Shown in pieces: positions 1-11,000 of a DNA stretch of 64,000 nucleotides. A model generated the notes under the pieces. That model made no database searches, was not told the origin of the DNA, and saw nothing but the letters and a program-made list of their open reading frames with translations. The stretch spans positions 41,313,201-41,377,200 of the forward strand of contig NC_079875.1 in the NCBI RefSeq assembly GCF_029227915.1, read 5' to 3'. The DNA comes from Hydractinia symbiolongicarpus. Lineage: Eukaryota; Cnidaria; Hydrozoa; Anthoathecata; Hydractiniidae. A program made the translations under genes and the position numbers. Each line of letters opens with the position of its first letter. Within the stretch, counting starts at the first letter, position 1.

Positions 1-1829
1 TTAGTGGTGAAATAATAATTTAAAAAATCGTTTGGGAAATGAGTTTACTCCCTGGGTACTTTCTTTGTATACTTTTGACTATACGAGCCGAGTCCGGGAT
101 TTACGGGAAATCGCAAGTTTTCGTTTGCCGGCGATTAAACTTCTTTTATTCAGCGTCTTATCAAAAATGAAAACATTTTTGAAAACTACAAGTCTCATGC
201 GTTTTAGTGGTGAAAAAATAATTTAAAAAATCGTTCGGGAAATGAGTTTACTCCCTGGGTACTTTCTTTGTATAGTTTTGACTATACGGGCCGAGTTCGG
301 GATTTACGGGAAATCGCGGGTTTTCGTTTGAGGGCGATTAAACTTCTCTTATTCAGCGTCTCATCAAAAATGAAAACATTTTTAAAAACTACAAGTCTCA
401 TGCGTTTTAGTGGTGAAAAAATAATTTAAAAAATCGTTTGGGAAATGAGTTTACTGCCTGGGTACTTTCTTTGTATACTTTTGACTATACGGGCCGAGTC
501 CGGGATTTACGGGAAATCGCGGGTTTTCGTTTGGCAGCGATTAAACTTCTTTTATTCAGCGTCCCATCAAAAATGAAAACATTTTTGAAAACTACAAGTC
601 TCATGCGTTGTAGTGGTGAAAAAATAATTTAAAAATCGTTCGGAAAATGAGTTTACTCCTTGGGTACTTCCTTTTTTGTATACTTTTGACTATAGGGGCT
701 GAGTCCGGGGTTTACGGGAAATGGCGGGTTTTCGTTTGCCGGCGATTAAACTTCTTTTATTCAGCGTCTCATCAAAAATGAAGACATTTTTGAAAACTAC
801 AAGTCTCATGGGTTGTAGTGGTGAAAAAATGATTTAAAAAATCGTTCGGGAAATGAGTTTACTCCCTGGGTACTTTGTTTGTACACTTTTGACTATACGG
901 GCCGAGTCCGGGATTTACGGGAAATCGCGGATTTTCGTTTGAGGGCGATTAAAATTCTTTTATTCAGCGTCTCATCAAAAATGAAATCATTTTTGAAAAC
1001 TACAAGTCTCATGCCTTGTAGTGGTGAAAAAATACTTTAAAAAATCGTTCGGTAAATGAGTTTACTCCCTAGGTACTTTCTTTGTATACTTTTGACTATA
1101 CGGGCCGAGTCCGGGATTTACGGGAAGTCGCGGGTTTTCGTTTGCCGGCGATTAAACTTCTTTTATTCAGCGTCTCATCAAAAATGAACACATTTTTAAA
1201 AACTACAAGTCTCATGGGCTTTAGTGGTGAAAAAATAATTTAAAAAATCGTTCTGGAGATGAGTTTACTCACAGGGTACTTTCTTTGTATACATTCGACT
1301 ATACGGGCCAAGCCCGGGATTTACGGGAAATCGCGGGTTTTCGTTTGCCGGCGATTAAACCTCTTTCATTAAGCGTCTCATCAAAAATGAAAACATTTTT
1401 GAAAACTACAAGTCTCATGCGTTTTAGTGGTGAAAATATAATTTAAAAAATCGTTTTGTAAATGAGTTTACTCACAGGGTACTTTCTTTGTATACATTCG
1501 ACTATACGGGCCAAGCCCGGGATTTACGGGAAATCGCGGGTTTTCGTTTGCCGGCGATTAAACTTCTTTTATTCAGCGTCTCATCAAAAATGAAAACATT
1601 TTTAACAACTACAAGTCTCATGCGCTTTAGTGGTGAAAAAATAAATTAAAAAATCGTTCGGGAAATGAGTTTACTCCCTGGGTACTTTCTTTGTATACTT
1701 TTGACTATACGGGCCGGGTCCGGGATTTACGGGAAATCGCGGGTTTTCGTTTGAGGGCGATTAAACTTCTTTTATTCAGCGTCTCATCAAAAATGAAAAC
1801 ATTTTTAAAAACTACAAGTCTCATGGACT
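1..1829 (+). repeat. Higher-order repeat unit, copy 1 (nine monomers)
   Basis: This nine-monomer block is repeated with an offset of 1829 bp, which is nine times 203.2. Characteristic private variants recur at the same offset, for example TTTGGGAAATGAG near 30 and 1859, the extended CTTCCTTTTTTG at about 667 and 2496, and TTTGTACACTT near 870 and 2699. The correspondence holds up to position 1591 (matching 3420) and breaks at the next base. The left boundary is set by the window edge, so the true unit may begin earlier. Confidence 0.88.
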
Positions 1830-3420
1830 TTAGTGGTGAAATAATAATTTAAAAAATCGTTTGGGAAATGAGTTTACTCCCTGGGTACTTTCTTTGTATA
1901 CTTTTGACTATACGAGCCGAGTCCGGGATTTACGGGAAATCGCAAGTTTTCGTTTGCCGGCGATTAAACTTCTTTTATTCAGCGTCTTATCAAAAATGAA
2001 AACATTTTTGAAAACTACAAGTCTCATGCGTTTTAGTGGTGAAAAAATAATTTAAAAAATCGTTCGGGAAATGAGTTTACTCCCTGGGTACTTTCTTTGT
2101 ATAGTTTTGACTATACGGGCCGAGTTCGGGATTTACGGGAAATCGCGGGTTTTCGTTTGAGGGCGATTAAACTTCTCTTATTCAGCGTCTCATCAAAAAT
2201 GAAAACATTTTTAAAAACTACAAGTCTCATGCGTTTTAGTGGTGAAAAAATAATTTAAAAAATCGTTTGGGAAATGAGTTTACTGCCTGGGTACTTTCTT
2301 TGTATACTTTTGACTATACGGGCCGAGTCCGGGATTTACGGGAAATCGCGGGTTTTCGTTTGGCAGCGATTAAACTTCTTTTATTCAGCGTCCCATCAAA
2401 AATGAAAACATTTTTGAAAACTACAAGTCTCATGCGTTGTAGTGGTGAAAAAATAATTTAAAAATCGTTCGGAAAATGAGTTTACTCCTTGGGTACTTCC
2501 TTTTTTGTATACTTTTGACTATAGGGGCTGAGTCCGGGGTTTACGGGAAATGGCGGGTTTTCGTTTGCCGGCGATTAAACTTCTTTTATTCAGCGTCTCA
2601 TCAAAAATGAAGACATTTTTGAAAACTACAAGTCTCATGGGTTGTAGTGGTGAAAAAATGATTTAAAAAATCGTTCGGGAAATGAGTTTACTCCCTGGGT
2701 ACTTTGTTTGTACACTTTTGACTATACGGGCCGAGTCCGGGATTTACGGGAAATCGCGGATTTTCGTTTGAGGGCGATTAAAATTCTTTTATTCAGCGTC
2801 TCATCAAAAATGAAATCATTTTTGAAAACTACAAGTCTCATGCCTTGTAGTGGTGAAAAAATACTTTAAAAAATCGTTCGGTAAATGAGTTTACTCCCTA
2901 GGTACTTTCTTTGTATACTTTTGACTATACGGGCCGAGTCCGGGATTTACGGGAAGTCGCGGGTTTTCGTTTGCCGGCGATTAAACTTCTTTTATTCAGC
3001 GTCTCATCAAAAATGAACACATTTTTAAAAACTACAAGTCTCATGGGCTTTAGTGGTGAAAAAATAATTTAAAAAATCGTTCTGGAGATGAGTTTACTCA
3101 CAGGGTACTTTCTTTGTATACATTCGACTATACGGGCCAAGCCCGGGATTTACGGGAAATCGCGGGTTTTCGTTTGCCGGCGATTAAACCTCTTTCATTA
3201 AGCGTCTCATCAAAAATGAAAACATTTTTGAAAACTACAAGTCTCATGCGTTTTAGTGGTGAAAATATAATTTAAAAAATCGTTTTGTAAATGAGTTTAC
3301 TCACAGGGTACTTTCTTTGTATACATTCGACTATACGGGCCAAGCCCGGGATTTACGGGAAATCGCGGGTTTTCGTTTGCCGGCGATTAAACTTCTTTTA
3401 TTCAGCGTCTCATCAAAAAT
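1830..3420 (+). repeat. Higher-order repeat unit, copy 2
   Basis: This block corresponds to 1-1591 at an offset of 1829 bp, with no difference seen in the stretches compared by eye. After 3420 the sequence switches (AAAAATAAAGAC instead of AAAAATGAAAAC) and enters a dimer-periodic stretch in which two B-class monomers are repeated at about 406 bp (about 3046-3830). It therefore looks like a whole-block duplication followed by a different local amplification. Confidence 0.88.
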
Positions 3421-5485
3421 AAAGACATTTTTGAAAACTACAAGTCTCATGGGCTTTAGTGGTGAAAAAATAATTTAAAAAATCGTTCTGGAGATGAGTT
3501 TACTCACAGGGTACTTTCTTTGTATACATTCGACTATACGGGCCAAGCCCGGGATTTACGGGAAATCGCGGGTTTTCGTTTGCCGGCGATTAAACCTCTT
3601 TCATTAAGCGTCTCATCAAAAATGAAAACATTTTTGAAAACTACAAGTCTCATGCGTTTTAGTGGTGAAAATATAATTTAAAAAATCGTTTTGTAAATGA
3701 GTTTACTCACAGGGTACTTTCTTTGTATACATTCGACTATACGGGCCAAGCCCGGGATTTACGGGAAATCGCGGGTTTTCGTTTGCCGGCGATTAAACTT
3801 CTTTTATTCAGCGTCTCATCAAAAATGAAGACATTTTTGAAAACTACAAGTCTCATGCGTTTTAGTGATGAAAAAATAATTTAAAAAATCGTTCTGGAGA
3901 TGAGATTACTCACAGGGTACTTTCTTTGTATACATTCGACTATACGGGCCGAGTCCGGGATTTACGGGAAGTCGCGGGTTTTCGTTTGAGGGCGATTAAA
4001 CTTCTTTTATTCAGCGTCTCATCAAAAATGAAAACATTTTTGAAAACTACAAGTCTCTTGCGTTTTAGTGGTGAAAAAATAATTTAAAAAATCGTTCGGG
4101 AAATGAGTTTACTCCCTGGGTACTTTCTTTGTATACTTTTGACTATACGGGCCGAGTCCGGGATTTACGGGAAATCGCGGATTTTCGTTTGAAGGCGATT
4201 AAATATCTTTTATTCAGCGTCTCATCAAAAATGAAATCATTTTTGAAAACTACAAGTCTCATGCGTTGTAGTGGTGAAAAAATACTTTAAAAAATCGTTC
4301 GGTAAATGAGTTTACTCCCTGGGTACTTTCTTTGTATACTTTTGACTATACGGGCCGAGTCCGGGATTTACGGGAAGTCGCGGGTTTTCGTTTGCCGGCG
4401 ATTAAACTTCTTTTATTCAGCGTCTCATCAAAAATGAACACATTTTTGAAAACTACAAGTCTCATGCGTTTTAGTGGTGAAAATATAATTTAAAAAATCG
4501 TTTTGTAAATGAGTTTACTCACAGGGTACTTTCTTTGTATACATTCGACTATACGGGCCAAGCCCGGGATTTACGGGAAATCGCGGGTTTTCGTTTGCCG
4601 GCGATTAAACTTCTTTTATTCAGCGTCTCATCAAAAATGAAGACATTTTTGAAAACTACAAGTCTCATGCGTTTTAGTGATGAAAAAATAATTTAAAAAA
4701 TCGTTCTGGAGATGAGATTACTCACAGGGTACTTTCTTTGTATACATTCGACTATACGGGCCGAGTCCGGGATTTACGGGAAATCGCGGGTTTTTGTTTG
4801 CCGGCGATTAAACCTCTTTCATTAAGCGTCTCATCAAAAATGAAAACATTTTTGTAAACTACAAGTCTCATGCGTTTTAGTGGTGAAAAGATAATTTAAA
4901 AAATCGTTTTGGAAATGAGTTTACTCACAGGGTACTTTCTTTGTATACATTCGACTAAACGGGCCAAGCCCGGGATTTACGGGAAATCGCGGGTTTTCGT
5001 TTGCCGGCGATTAAACTTCTTTTATTCAGCGTCTAATCAAAAATGTAAACATTTTTGAAAACTACAAGTCTTATGCGTTTTAGTGGTGAAAAAATAATTT
5101 AAAAAATCGTTCTGGAGATGAGTTTACTCACAGGGTACTTTCTTTGTATACATTCGACTATACGGGCCAAGCCCGGGATTTACAGGAAATCGCGGGTTTT
5201 CGTTTGCCGGCGATTAAACTTCTTTTATTCAGCGTCTCATCAAAAATGAAAACATTTTTGAAAACTACAAGTCTCATGCGTTTTAGTGGTGAAAAAATAA
5301 TTTAAAAAATCGTTCGGGAAATGAGTTTACTCCCTGGGTACTTTCTTTGTATACTTTTGACTATACGGGCCGGGTCCGGGATTTACGGGAAATCGCGGGT
5401 TTTCGTTTGAGGGCGATTAAACTTCTTTTATTCAGCGTCTCATCAAAAATGAAAACATTTTTAAAAACTACAAGTCTCATGGACT
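3421..5485 (+). repeat. Satellite monomers between higher-order copies 2 and 3
   Basis: About ten monomers, mostly class B and GTTTGAGGGCG-type variants, partly as dimers. The variant pair TTTTGTAAATGAG followed by TTTAGTGATGAAAA occurs at about 3691-3868 and again at about 4500-4682. The last monomer (about 5297-5485) resembles the one preceding copy 2, including the GGCCGGGTCCGGG variant also seen near 1710. Confidence 0.75.
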
Positions 5486-6428
5486 TTAGTGGTGAAATAA
5501 TAATTTAAAAAATCGTTTGGGAAATGAGTTTACTCCCTGGGTACTTTCTTTGTATACTTTTGACTATACGAGCCGAGTCCGGGATTTACGGGAAATCGCA
5601 AGTTTTCGTTTGCCGGCGATTAAACTTCTTTTATTCAGCGTCTTATCAAAAATGAAAACATTTTTGAAAACTACAAGTCTCATGCGTTTTAGTGGTGAAA
5701 AAATAATTTAAAAAATCGTTCGGGAAATGAGTTTACTCCCTGGGTACTTTCTTTGTATAGTTTTGACTATACGGGCCGAGTTCGGGATTTACGGGAAATC
5801 GCGGGTTTTCGTTTGAGGGCGATTAAACTTCTCTTATTCAGCGTCTCATCAAAAATGAAAACATTTTTAAAAACTACAAGTCTCATGCGTTTTAGTGGTG
5901 AAAAAATAATTTAAAAAATCGTTTGGGAAATGAGTTTACTGCCTGGGTACTTTCTTTGTATACTTTTGACTATACGGGCCGAGTCCGGGATTTACGGGAA
6001 ATCGCGGGTTTTCGTTTGGCAGCGATTAAACTTCTTTTATTCAGCGTCCCATCAAAAATGAAAACATTTTTGAAAACTACAAGTCTCATGCGTTGTAGTG
6101 GTGAAAAAATAATTTAAAAATCGTTCGGAAAATGAGTTTACTCCTTGGGTACTTCCTTTTTTGTATACTTTTGACTATAGGGGCTGAGTCCGGGGTTTAC
6201 GGGAAATGGCGGGTTTTCGTTTGCCGGCGATTAAACTTCTTTTATTCAGCGTCTCATCAAAAATGAAGACATTTTTGAAAACTACAAGTCTCATGGGTTG
6301 TAGTGGTGAAAAAATGATTTAAAAAATCGTTCGGGAAATGAGTTTACTCCCTGGGTACTTTGTTTGTATACTTTTGACTATACGGGCCGAGTCCGGGATT
6401 TACGGGAAATCGCGGATTTTCGTTTGAG
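5486..6428 (+). repeat. Higher-order repeat unit, copy 3, 5' part, cut by the transposon
   Basis: Matches 1-943 at an offset of 5485 bp and 1830-2772 at 3656 bp. One difference is visible: TTTGTATAC near 6365 where copies 1 and 2 read TTTGTACAC. The match stops exactly where the transposon begins, and the interrupted monomer resumes at 12105, which corresponds to about position 937 of copy 1. Confidence 0.9.
6422..6428 (+). repeat. Target site duplication, left copy
   Basis: GTTTGAG directly left of the element and again at 12105-12111 directly right of it. Uninterrupted monomers, for example at about 937-943, read CGTTTGAGGGCG with a single copy, so they give the empty site within the same window. 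An 8-bp duplication would need a C/A mismatch, so 7 bp is preferred. Confidence 0.92.
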
Positions 6429-6438
6429 TAGGCACTTT
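6429..6438 (+). repeat. Left terminal inverted repeat
   Basis: Left end TAGGCACTTT; the reverse complement of the right end is TAGGCTGTTT. The first five bases are identical and eight of ten match. The inverted repeats are therefore very short. TAGGCAC also occurs inside the right end (see 11947-12008). Confidence 0.8.
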
Positions 6439-6944
6439 CGGGAGTTTTAAAGCTTTGTGTAGGAGTCTATAATGTTCTTGTTTTCAGAATGGCTGGGCCA
6501 TTTGACATTCAACGAGGGGTCAAACTTCCTTCTACGATAAATAGTTCAAAAGTTATGGCTATTTTAGTATGCGTAATTGGTAGCAAAAATTAGAAAAAAT
6601 AAGTGCATTCCAAGTAGAACATTTTTGGCACCAAAACGACTGTTTTTAAACTCATTTTGAGACCTTTGCTACGTGTACAATAACTTTGGTATAACTAAAC
6701 ATTATAGAATGAAAATTTTAGGGTTGGTAAAATTTATGCTAAGAAAGACATTTGCAATTTTTTTTTTCATATCTGACGTCATTATGCCGCCATTTTTACT
6801 TTTTCCATATATGGTAAAATATACATAACATTGGTAAAATAACGGTAAAAACTAACATGAAAATGAAAAGTAATCCTATCACGTAACTAGAAATAAGTAA
6901 CTATAAACGTCACTAGAACTTAAAAGAAGAAAACCTATAAAATT
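6439..6944. other. Left subterminal noncoding region of the transposon
   Basis: About 500 bp of AT-rich sequence with no substantial open frame and no clear repeats. It contains TGACGTCA at 6774-6781, which is a perfect CRE-type palindrome but may be chance. It would lie beyond the 3' end of the transposase transcript. Confidence 0.6.
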
Positions 6945-7680
6945 ATCACGTGATATGATGTGTATTTTACAGGCCAGACTGTTAACAGAGAAAGACGGGG
7001 GTAAAACTAAAAAGAAACCAGTAATAAATAAGCCATTGGCGAAGTTGCATTAAATTAATAAAAAAAAGAACTGTGATAAAACAGTATATAATTCAAATTA
7101 CAAAAAATATCATGTGATAATATGTGTATTTTACAGACCAGACAGTTAAATAGAGAAAGACGGGGGTAAAACTAAACAGAAACCAGTTATAAATAAGGCA
7201 TTGGCGAAGTTGCATTAAATTGCTGTGATAAAACAGTAATTAAAACTACAAAAAATATCACGTGATAAGGTGTGTATTTTACAGACCAGACAGTTAAATA
7301 GAGAAAGACGGGGGTAAAACTAAAAAGAAACCAGTTTTAAATAAGCCATTGTTGGCGAAGTTGCATTAAATTGAAAAAAACAGAACCATGGTAAAACAGT
7401 AATTAAAACTACAAAAAATATCATGTGATAAATATGTGTAATTTACAGACCAGACTGTTAAATTTAAAAAAGACGGGGGTAAGAACTAAAAAGGAAACCA
7501 GGTATATAAGCCATCTGCGAAGTTTGTATAGGTTAATTAACAGAATTGTGATAAAAACAGTAAATTAAACTATAAAAAATTATTGATGTTTTGCAGACCA
7601 GGCTGTTAAATACTGTAGAGAGATGGGCAAAAATCCAGAAAGAAACAAATATCAAAATCATAAAATTAAGCCAAATAAAA
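6945..7680 (+). repeat. Five tandem subrepeats near the left end of the transposon
   Basis: The core GACGGGGGTAA begins at 6994, 7159, 7307 and 7472, with a degenerate form (GATGGGCAA) at 7622, so the spacing is 165, 148, 165 and 150 bp. Each copy runs from ATCACGTGAT or ATCATGTGAT through TTTTACAGACCAGAC and GACGGGGGTAA to a GCGAAGTTGCATTAAATT-like tail. The palindrome is at 6945-6954, 7109-7118, 7257-7266 and 7420-7429. Copies 1 and 3 are about 15 bp longer than copy 2, and copies 4 and 5 are progressively diverged. Such subterminal arrays are often transposase-binding regions; that role is inferred here. Confidence 0.85.
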
Positions 7681-8053
7681 ACTTTAATATAAAGTCATTG
7701 ACATAATATAAGCATTTTATAGTCATGCCAGAAATACCATTTTTTTTACAAAGTATATAAACACGTTTAACTGTACAACCACTGCATTCAGATGTTTGGC
7801 CAAGATATCTTGAAGTCAAATTCTAGTTAGTAATAAAAAATAGGATAGGCAGAGCGGCATATTTCAAAGAACAAAACCTCAGAACAAAATCTCATACAGT
7901 CTACAAATGCCAATACAAAACTTGTATATACTAAAATTAAATGGACTAAAATAGACTGACTTTTTCCAATTAAAATATTATATATCAACAAAACTAATGT
8001 ATACCATGTGAACATAAACTATTATTATATACCGCATTAACGACATAAGCAAG
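7681..8053 (-). other. Presumed 3' untranslated region of the transposase gene
   Basis: AT-rich sequence between the stop codon and the subrepeats. No canonical AATAAA is seen on the minus strand. A weaker ATTAAA (TTTAAT on the plus strand, 7683-7688) lies at its far end and could serve for polyadenylation. A 62-codon open frame on the minus strand (8015-7827) is short, hydrophobic and low in complexity, and is not called as a gene. Confidence 0.4.
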
Positions 8054-11000
8054 CTACAGCAATATCAAATCTCCCTTTTCAAAATCCAAAAGCAATGGAA
8101 ATTTCCAAACATTATCGGGTTCAGAAGCGTACAGCACACAATACTCGGATCTTTTAACATTCTTAGCAATCTTACTTAAGCTCATAACTTTTCCCTGTTC
8201 CCAATTTACCTCATCACTTCCCTCCTCTCTAACTCGATGACGAATATCCTTTCCAACAAGTAGGTTTGGATCTGCTAGAAATTCTTTCAGAAAATTACGT
8301 TTTTGTTGCATAGTTATTTGCGACATTCTCGCTTCTCTAATTTTGAACATAAGTTCACTTTTCTGAACAGCAACAACATTGTCACGAACATCACGAGATT
8401 TTAGCTGAGACTTTTCCACTAAAGTAGCAGGAATTTTACTAGCTCCGATGACAACTTTCAAATTTTCCAACAACTCCTCCCACGTTAAATTAATACGTTT
8501 TCCATTTTCAACTTTTGTACGGTTGTAAAATTTACCTTTACAATTCACCCCCATGACATAGCGGAAAAAATCTAACTGTGCTAATAAAACATTTCTTCGG
8601 CACTTCTCCTCAACGCCAAAAATTCCACTTTCAGCTTGATCCACAGTAATCCATGCCTGGACATTCAAAACTAAAAGATTATTAAATGTCTCAGCTTTCT
8701 TTGATGCACTTTTTTCTTCAGCTTCTCTTTTTGCTTGTTGTTTTTTTTTTAACTTTTCATGCCTTAATGATAATAAAACTTTTTTACGGTTTTCGTACTT
8801 CGATTTCATCGCATTAACTTTCGTTCTTGCATTTTCCAATAAACTTGCACGCTCTTCAACAGATTTTTCAGAAAGCCAATCTAAGGTATGATTTCTGGAC
8901 CACATTGTCAAAGCTTGGAGGGTTTGAATGGAAGCATTAGGTTTTGTTCTTATAAGTAGATCCAATATTGCAAAATCACTTTCTGATGCTTTATTGGTGG
9001 TTGGGACAATATTTGCTGACTTTTTTATACTATCTGATGGACACCAATACTTTCCACCAGGCAATTGATCCACACATTGGCGTTCCAGAATAAGAAGGAT
9101 TGCATGGCAAATTACCTCAAGTGCTTGTTGTGTCAGCACATCAAACTCATCATCATCAGTTTCAGTGAACAATTCGTGAAAGACTGCATCATCGTGTAGG
9201 TCAACATTATCAAAAATTGGAGTAGCGTTCAACAATGAGGAACTGTCCTGACAAAGATCAGCAAGCTTTAACTTCAGTCGTAACAAGGAAGGATTAAGGT
9301 CTAAAATACTTCTGTTTTCTTCTATCAGACGCCACAATGGTCCAGTCAAAAGTTTATCGATTATACCTAAGGCACGGACCTCGGCTAAAAACACCTTGTT
9401 TGAAATGTCCTCTTGTACAGCTTTTAAGAGATTGTTGGGAGCTGGCCATGCACTAAGGAATGAGGCAACATGGTCCTTGTGATAATACAATGCTGCAGCA
9501 TTATAAAAAAGAATGTTGAATCGATTACCAACAAATGGAGCAAACTCAGATTGAAGGTTTTGATTTTCAAGGAACGAATTGAAATATGATGCCACACCAG
9601 CTTCATCACTCCCACGAACATGTAAAGCTTTGCAGGCAGTACGCACTAGTCGAACAGCCCCACTCTCCTTAGTTTGAAATGCGAATACTGACTCGAAATT
9701 CTCCGACAAAAGTAGTTTCTCAAATGAATTCAAAACTTTATCAGTTTCAGAGGCAAAATTAGCCAGCAAGTGAAGTTTACAAAAAAAATTTGCCATTTCT
9801 GTCATATCAGATTTTTCAGTTTCTGCTAGGGTATCCCAGTTTTCTATAGCAGCTGGCAGTAACTGTTCTCTTAACGTTTTTAGTTGGGCATTAAATACAG
9901 GATTAATAGGACCAAGATCCGACATGGTTGTTTTAATAGAAGTCACCAACTTCGCAAAATTATCCTCTTTTTTTCCACTAATCATAATGTCACATAAATC
10001 ATCGATGGTATCAGTAAATGATTTTAACACTGTCGCAGCATCCCCTCCTGCAATCTCAGATAACCCAAATGTCAGTGTTTTTCCACTTGCTGTTGTTACT
10101 TGAAAATTTTGATAATGACGATGGTATTTAGAAGTTCCATCGCCATGTAAGCAATTACCAACATCAATGTTATTGGAAAGCATAGCTTCAGCCACTTGAA
10201 TTTGTGACACAATTAATGCCTCTTGCATTAAGCGCGATTTAACTGCATCAGAGGGTAACTTAGAAATATCCTTCTTCGCTAGTTTTGTAAGAACAACTTT
10301 TATAACATCGTTTACTTTATTCATGCTAACATTTAATGATAGCAGCTGCATGATAGTCTCCCGAATGTCATCAGAATAACGGCCACCTTCAAAGCTAACT
10401 ATTTGTCCATCCTGCATCAAAGCAACTAACTTTTCTAACTCATCATTTTCTTTTTTTAAAATTTCTAATTGTTCGGTAGCTTCTCGAAGCTCACAATGAT
10501 AACTTTCTATGTCTTTGACGTTAAACTGTCTAACATATGTATTTTTTGTGTCCACACATTTCCTGAGGTAACTTACTTTCTTCTGTAACTTGATTTTCTC
10601 GTCATTCATATCACTTACACAAAAATCTAGCTGCGAAACACGTTCTTCAAGTAACTTCATACTACACTGCAATTCTTTTACAACCGTAACATGTTTTTCC
10701 CTCTCTTTATAAACAATATCTTTTTTCTTTTCCAGTTGTTGATCTCTATACTTTACCTTTTTATTTAAATTTCTGATGACATGGGTCTGATCTTTTTTAA
10801 CAAGAAGAGCAGCAAATTTCTTTTCAATATTAGCCAGGTCATTCTCTTTCGTTTCGTACATTTTCTTGGTTTTGGCTAAGTTTTCTTCAATACCACTTTT
10901 TTGTAATATGGCCGTTTTTAAATCAACACATGTCTCGTTCATTGCTTGGAGAAGAGTATGGTACTCATTTTCTAACTCCTCCAAGGATTCCAGTTTCCTT

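Larger units (their letters stand above)
1..6428 (+). repeat. Satellite array, left segment (about 203-bp monomer)
   Basis: Head-to-tail tandem array, about 31-32 monomers in one orientation. The period comes from recurring landmarks such as TTAGTGGTGAA, GGGTACTTT, TTTACGGGAAATCGC and CAAGTCTCATG, spaced close to 203 bp. A typical monomer has an AT-rich part (around AATAATTTAAAAAATCG), a GC- and CpG-rich centre (CGGGCCGAGTCCGGG through GCCGGCGATT) and an AT-rich end with the inverted repeat AAAAATG/CATTTTT. Two main classes alternate: A (CTCCCTGGG, ACTTTTGAC, GGCCGAGTCC) and B (TCTGGAGATG, CTCACAGGG, ACATTCGAC, GGCCAAGCCC). A further class has GTTTGAGGGCG and GAAATCATT. The segment ends abruptly inside a GTTTGAGGGCG monomer where the transposon is inserted. 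No gene is supported here. The sequence family is not one I recognise by name. Confidence 0.97.

Noticed and set aside
11-120. THAP or BED zinc finger at the transposase N-terminus
   Set aside because: Only CDSC at residues 36-39 and an isolated H19 are present; the full C2CH or CCHH spacing is missing.
32-226. Recurring 62-106-codon open frames on the plus strand of satellite monomers (for example 32-226, 438-632, 5517-5711, 35135-35350, 61773-62081)
   Set aside because: They are the same stretch of the 203-bp monomer read in one frame. The monomer length is not a multiple of three, so they cannot extend through the array, and they appear or vanish with single base changes. No coding signature is seen.
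6774-6781. TGACGTCA as a transposon promoter element
   Set aside because: It is a perfect CRE palindrome, but it lies at the 3' side of the only gene and is a single 8-bp match, so chance is a sufficient explanation.
7827-8015. 62-codon minus-strand frame just downstream of the transposase stop
   Set aside because: Short, AT-driven and hydrophobic, with no recognisable motif and no feature suggesting translation; a membrane micropeptide cannot be excluded but is not supported.
9424-9621. 65-codon minus-strand frame within the transposase gene
   Set aside because: Lies in another frame of the long intact gene with no sign of independent coding.
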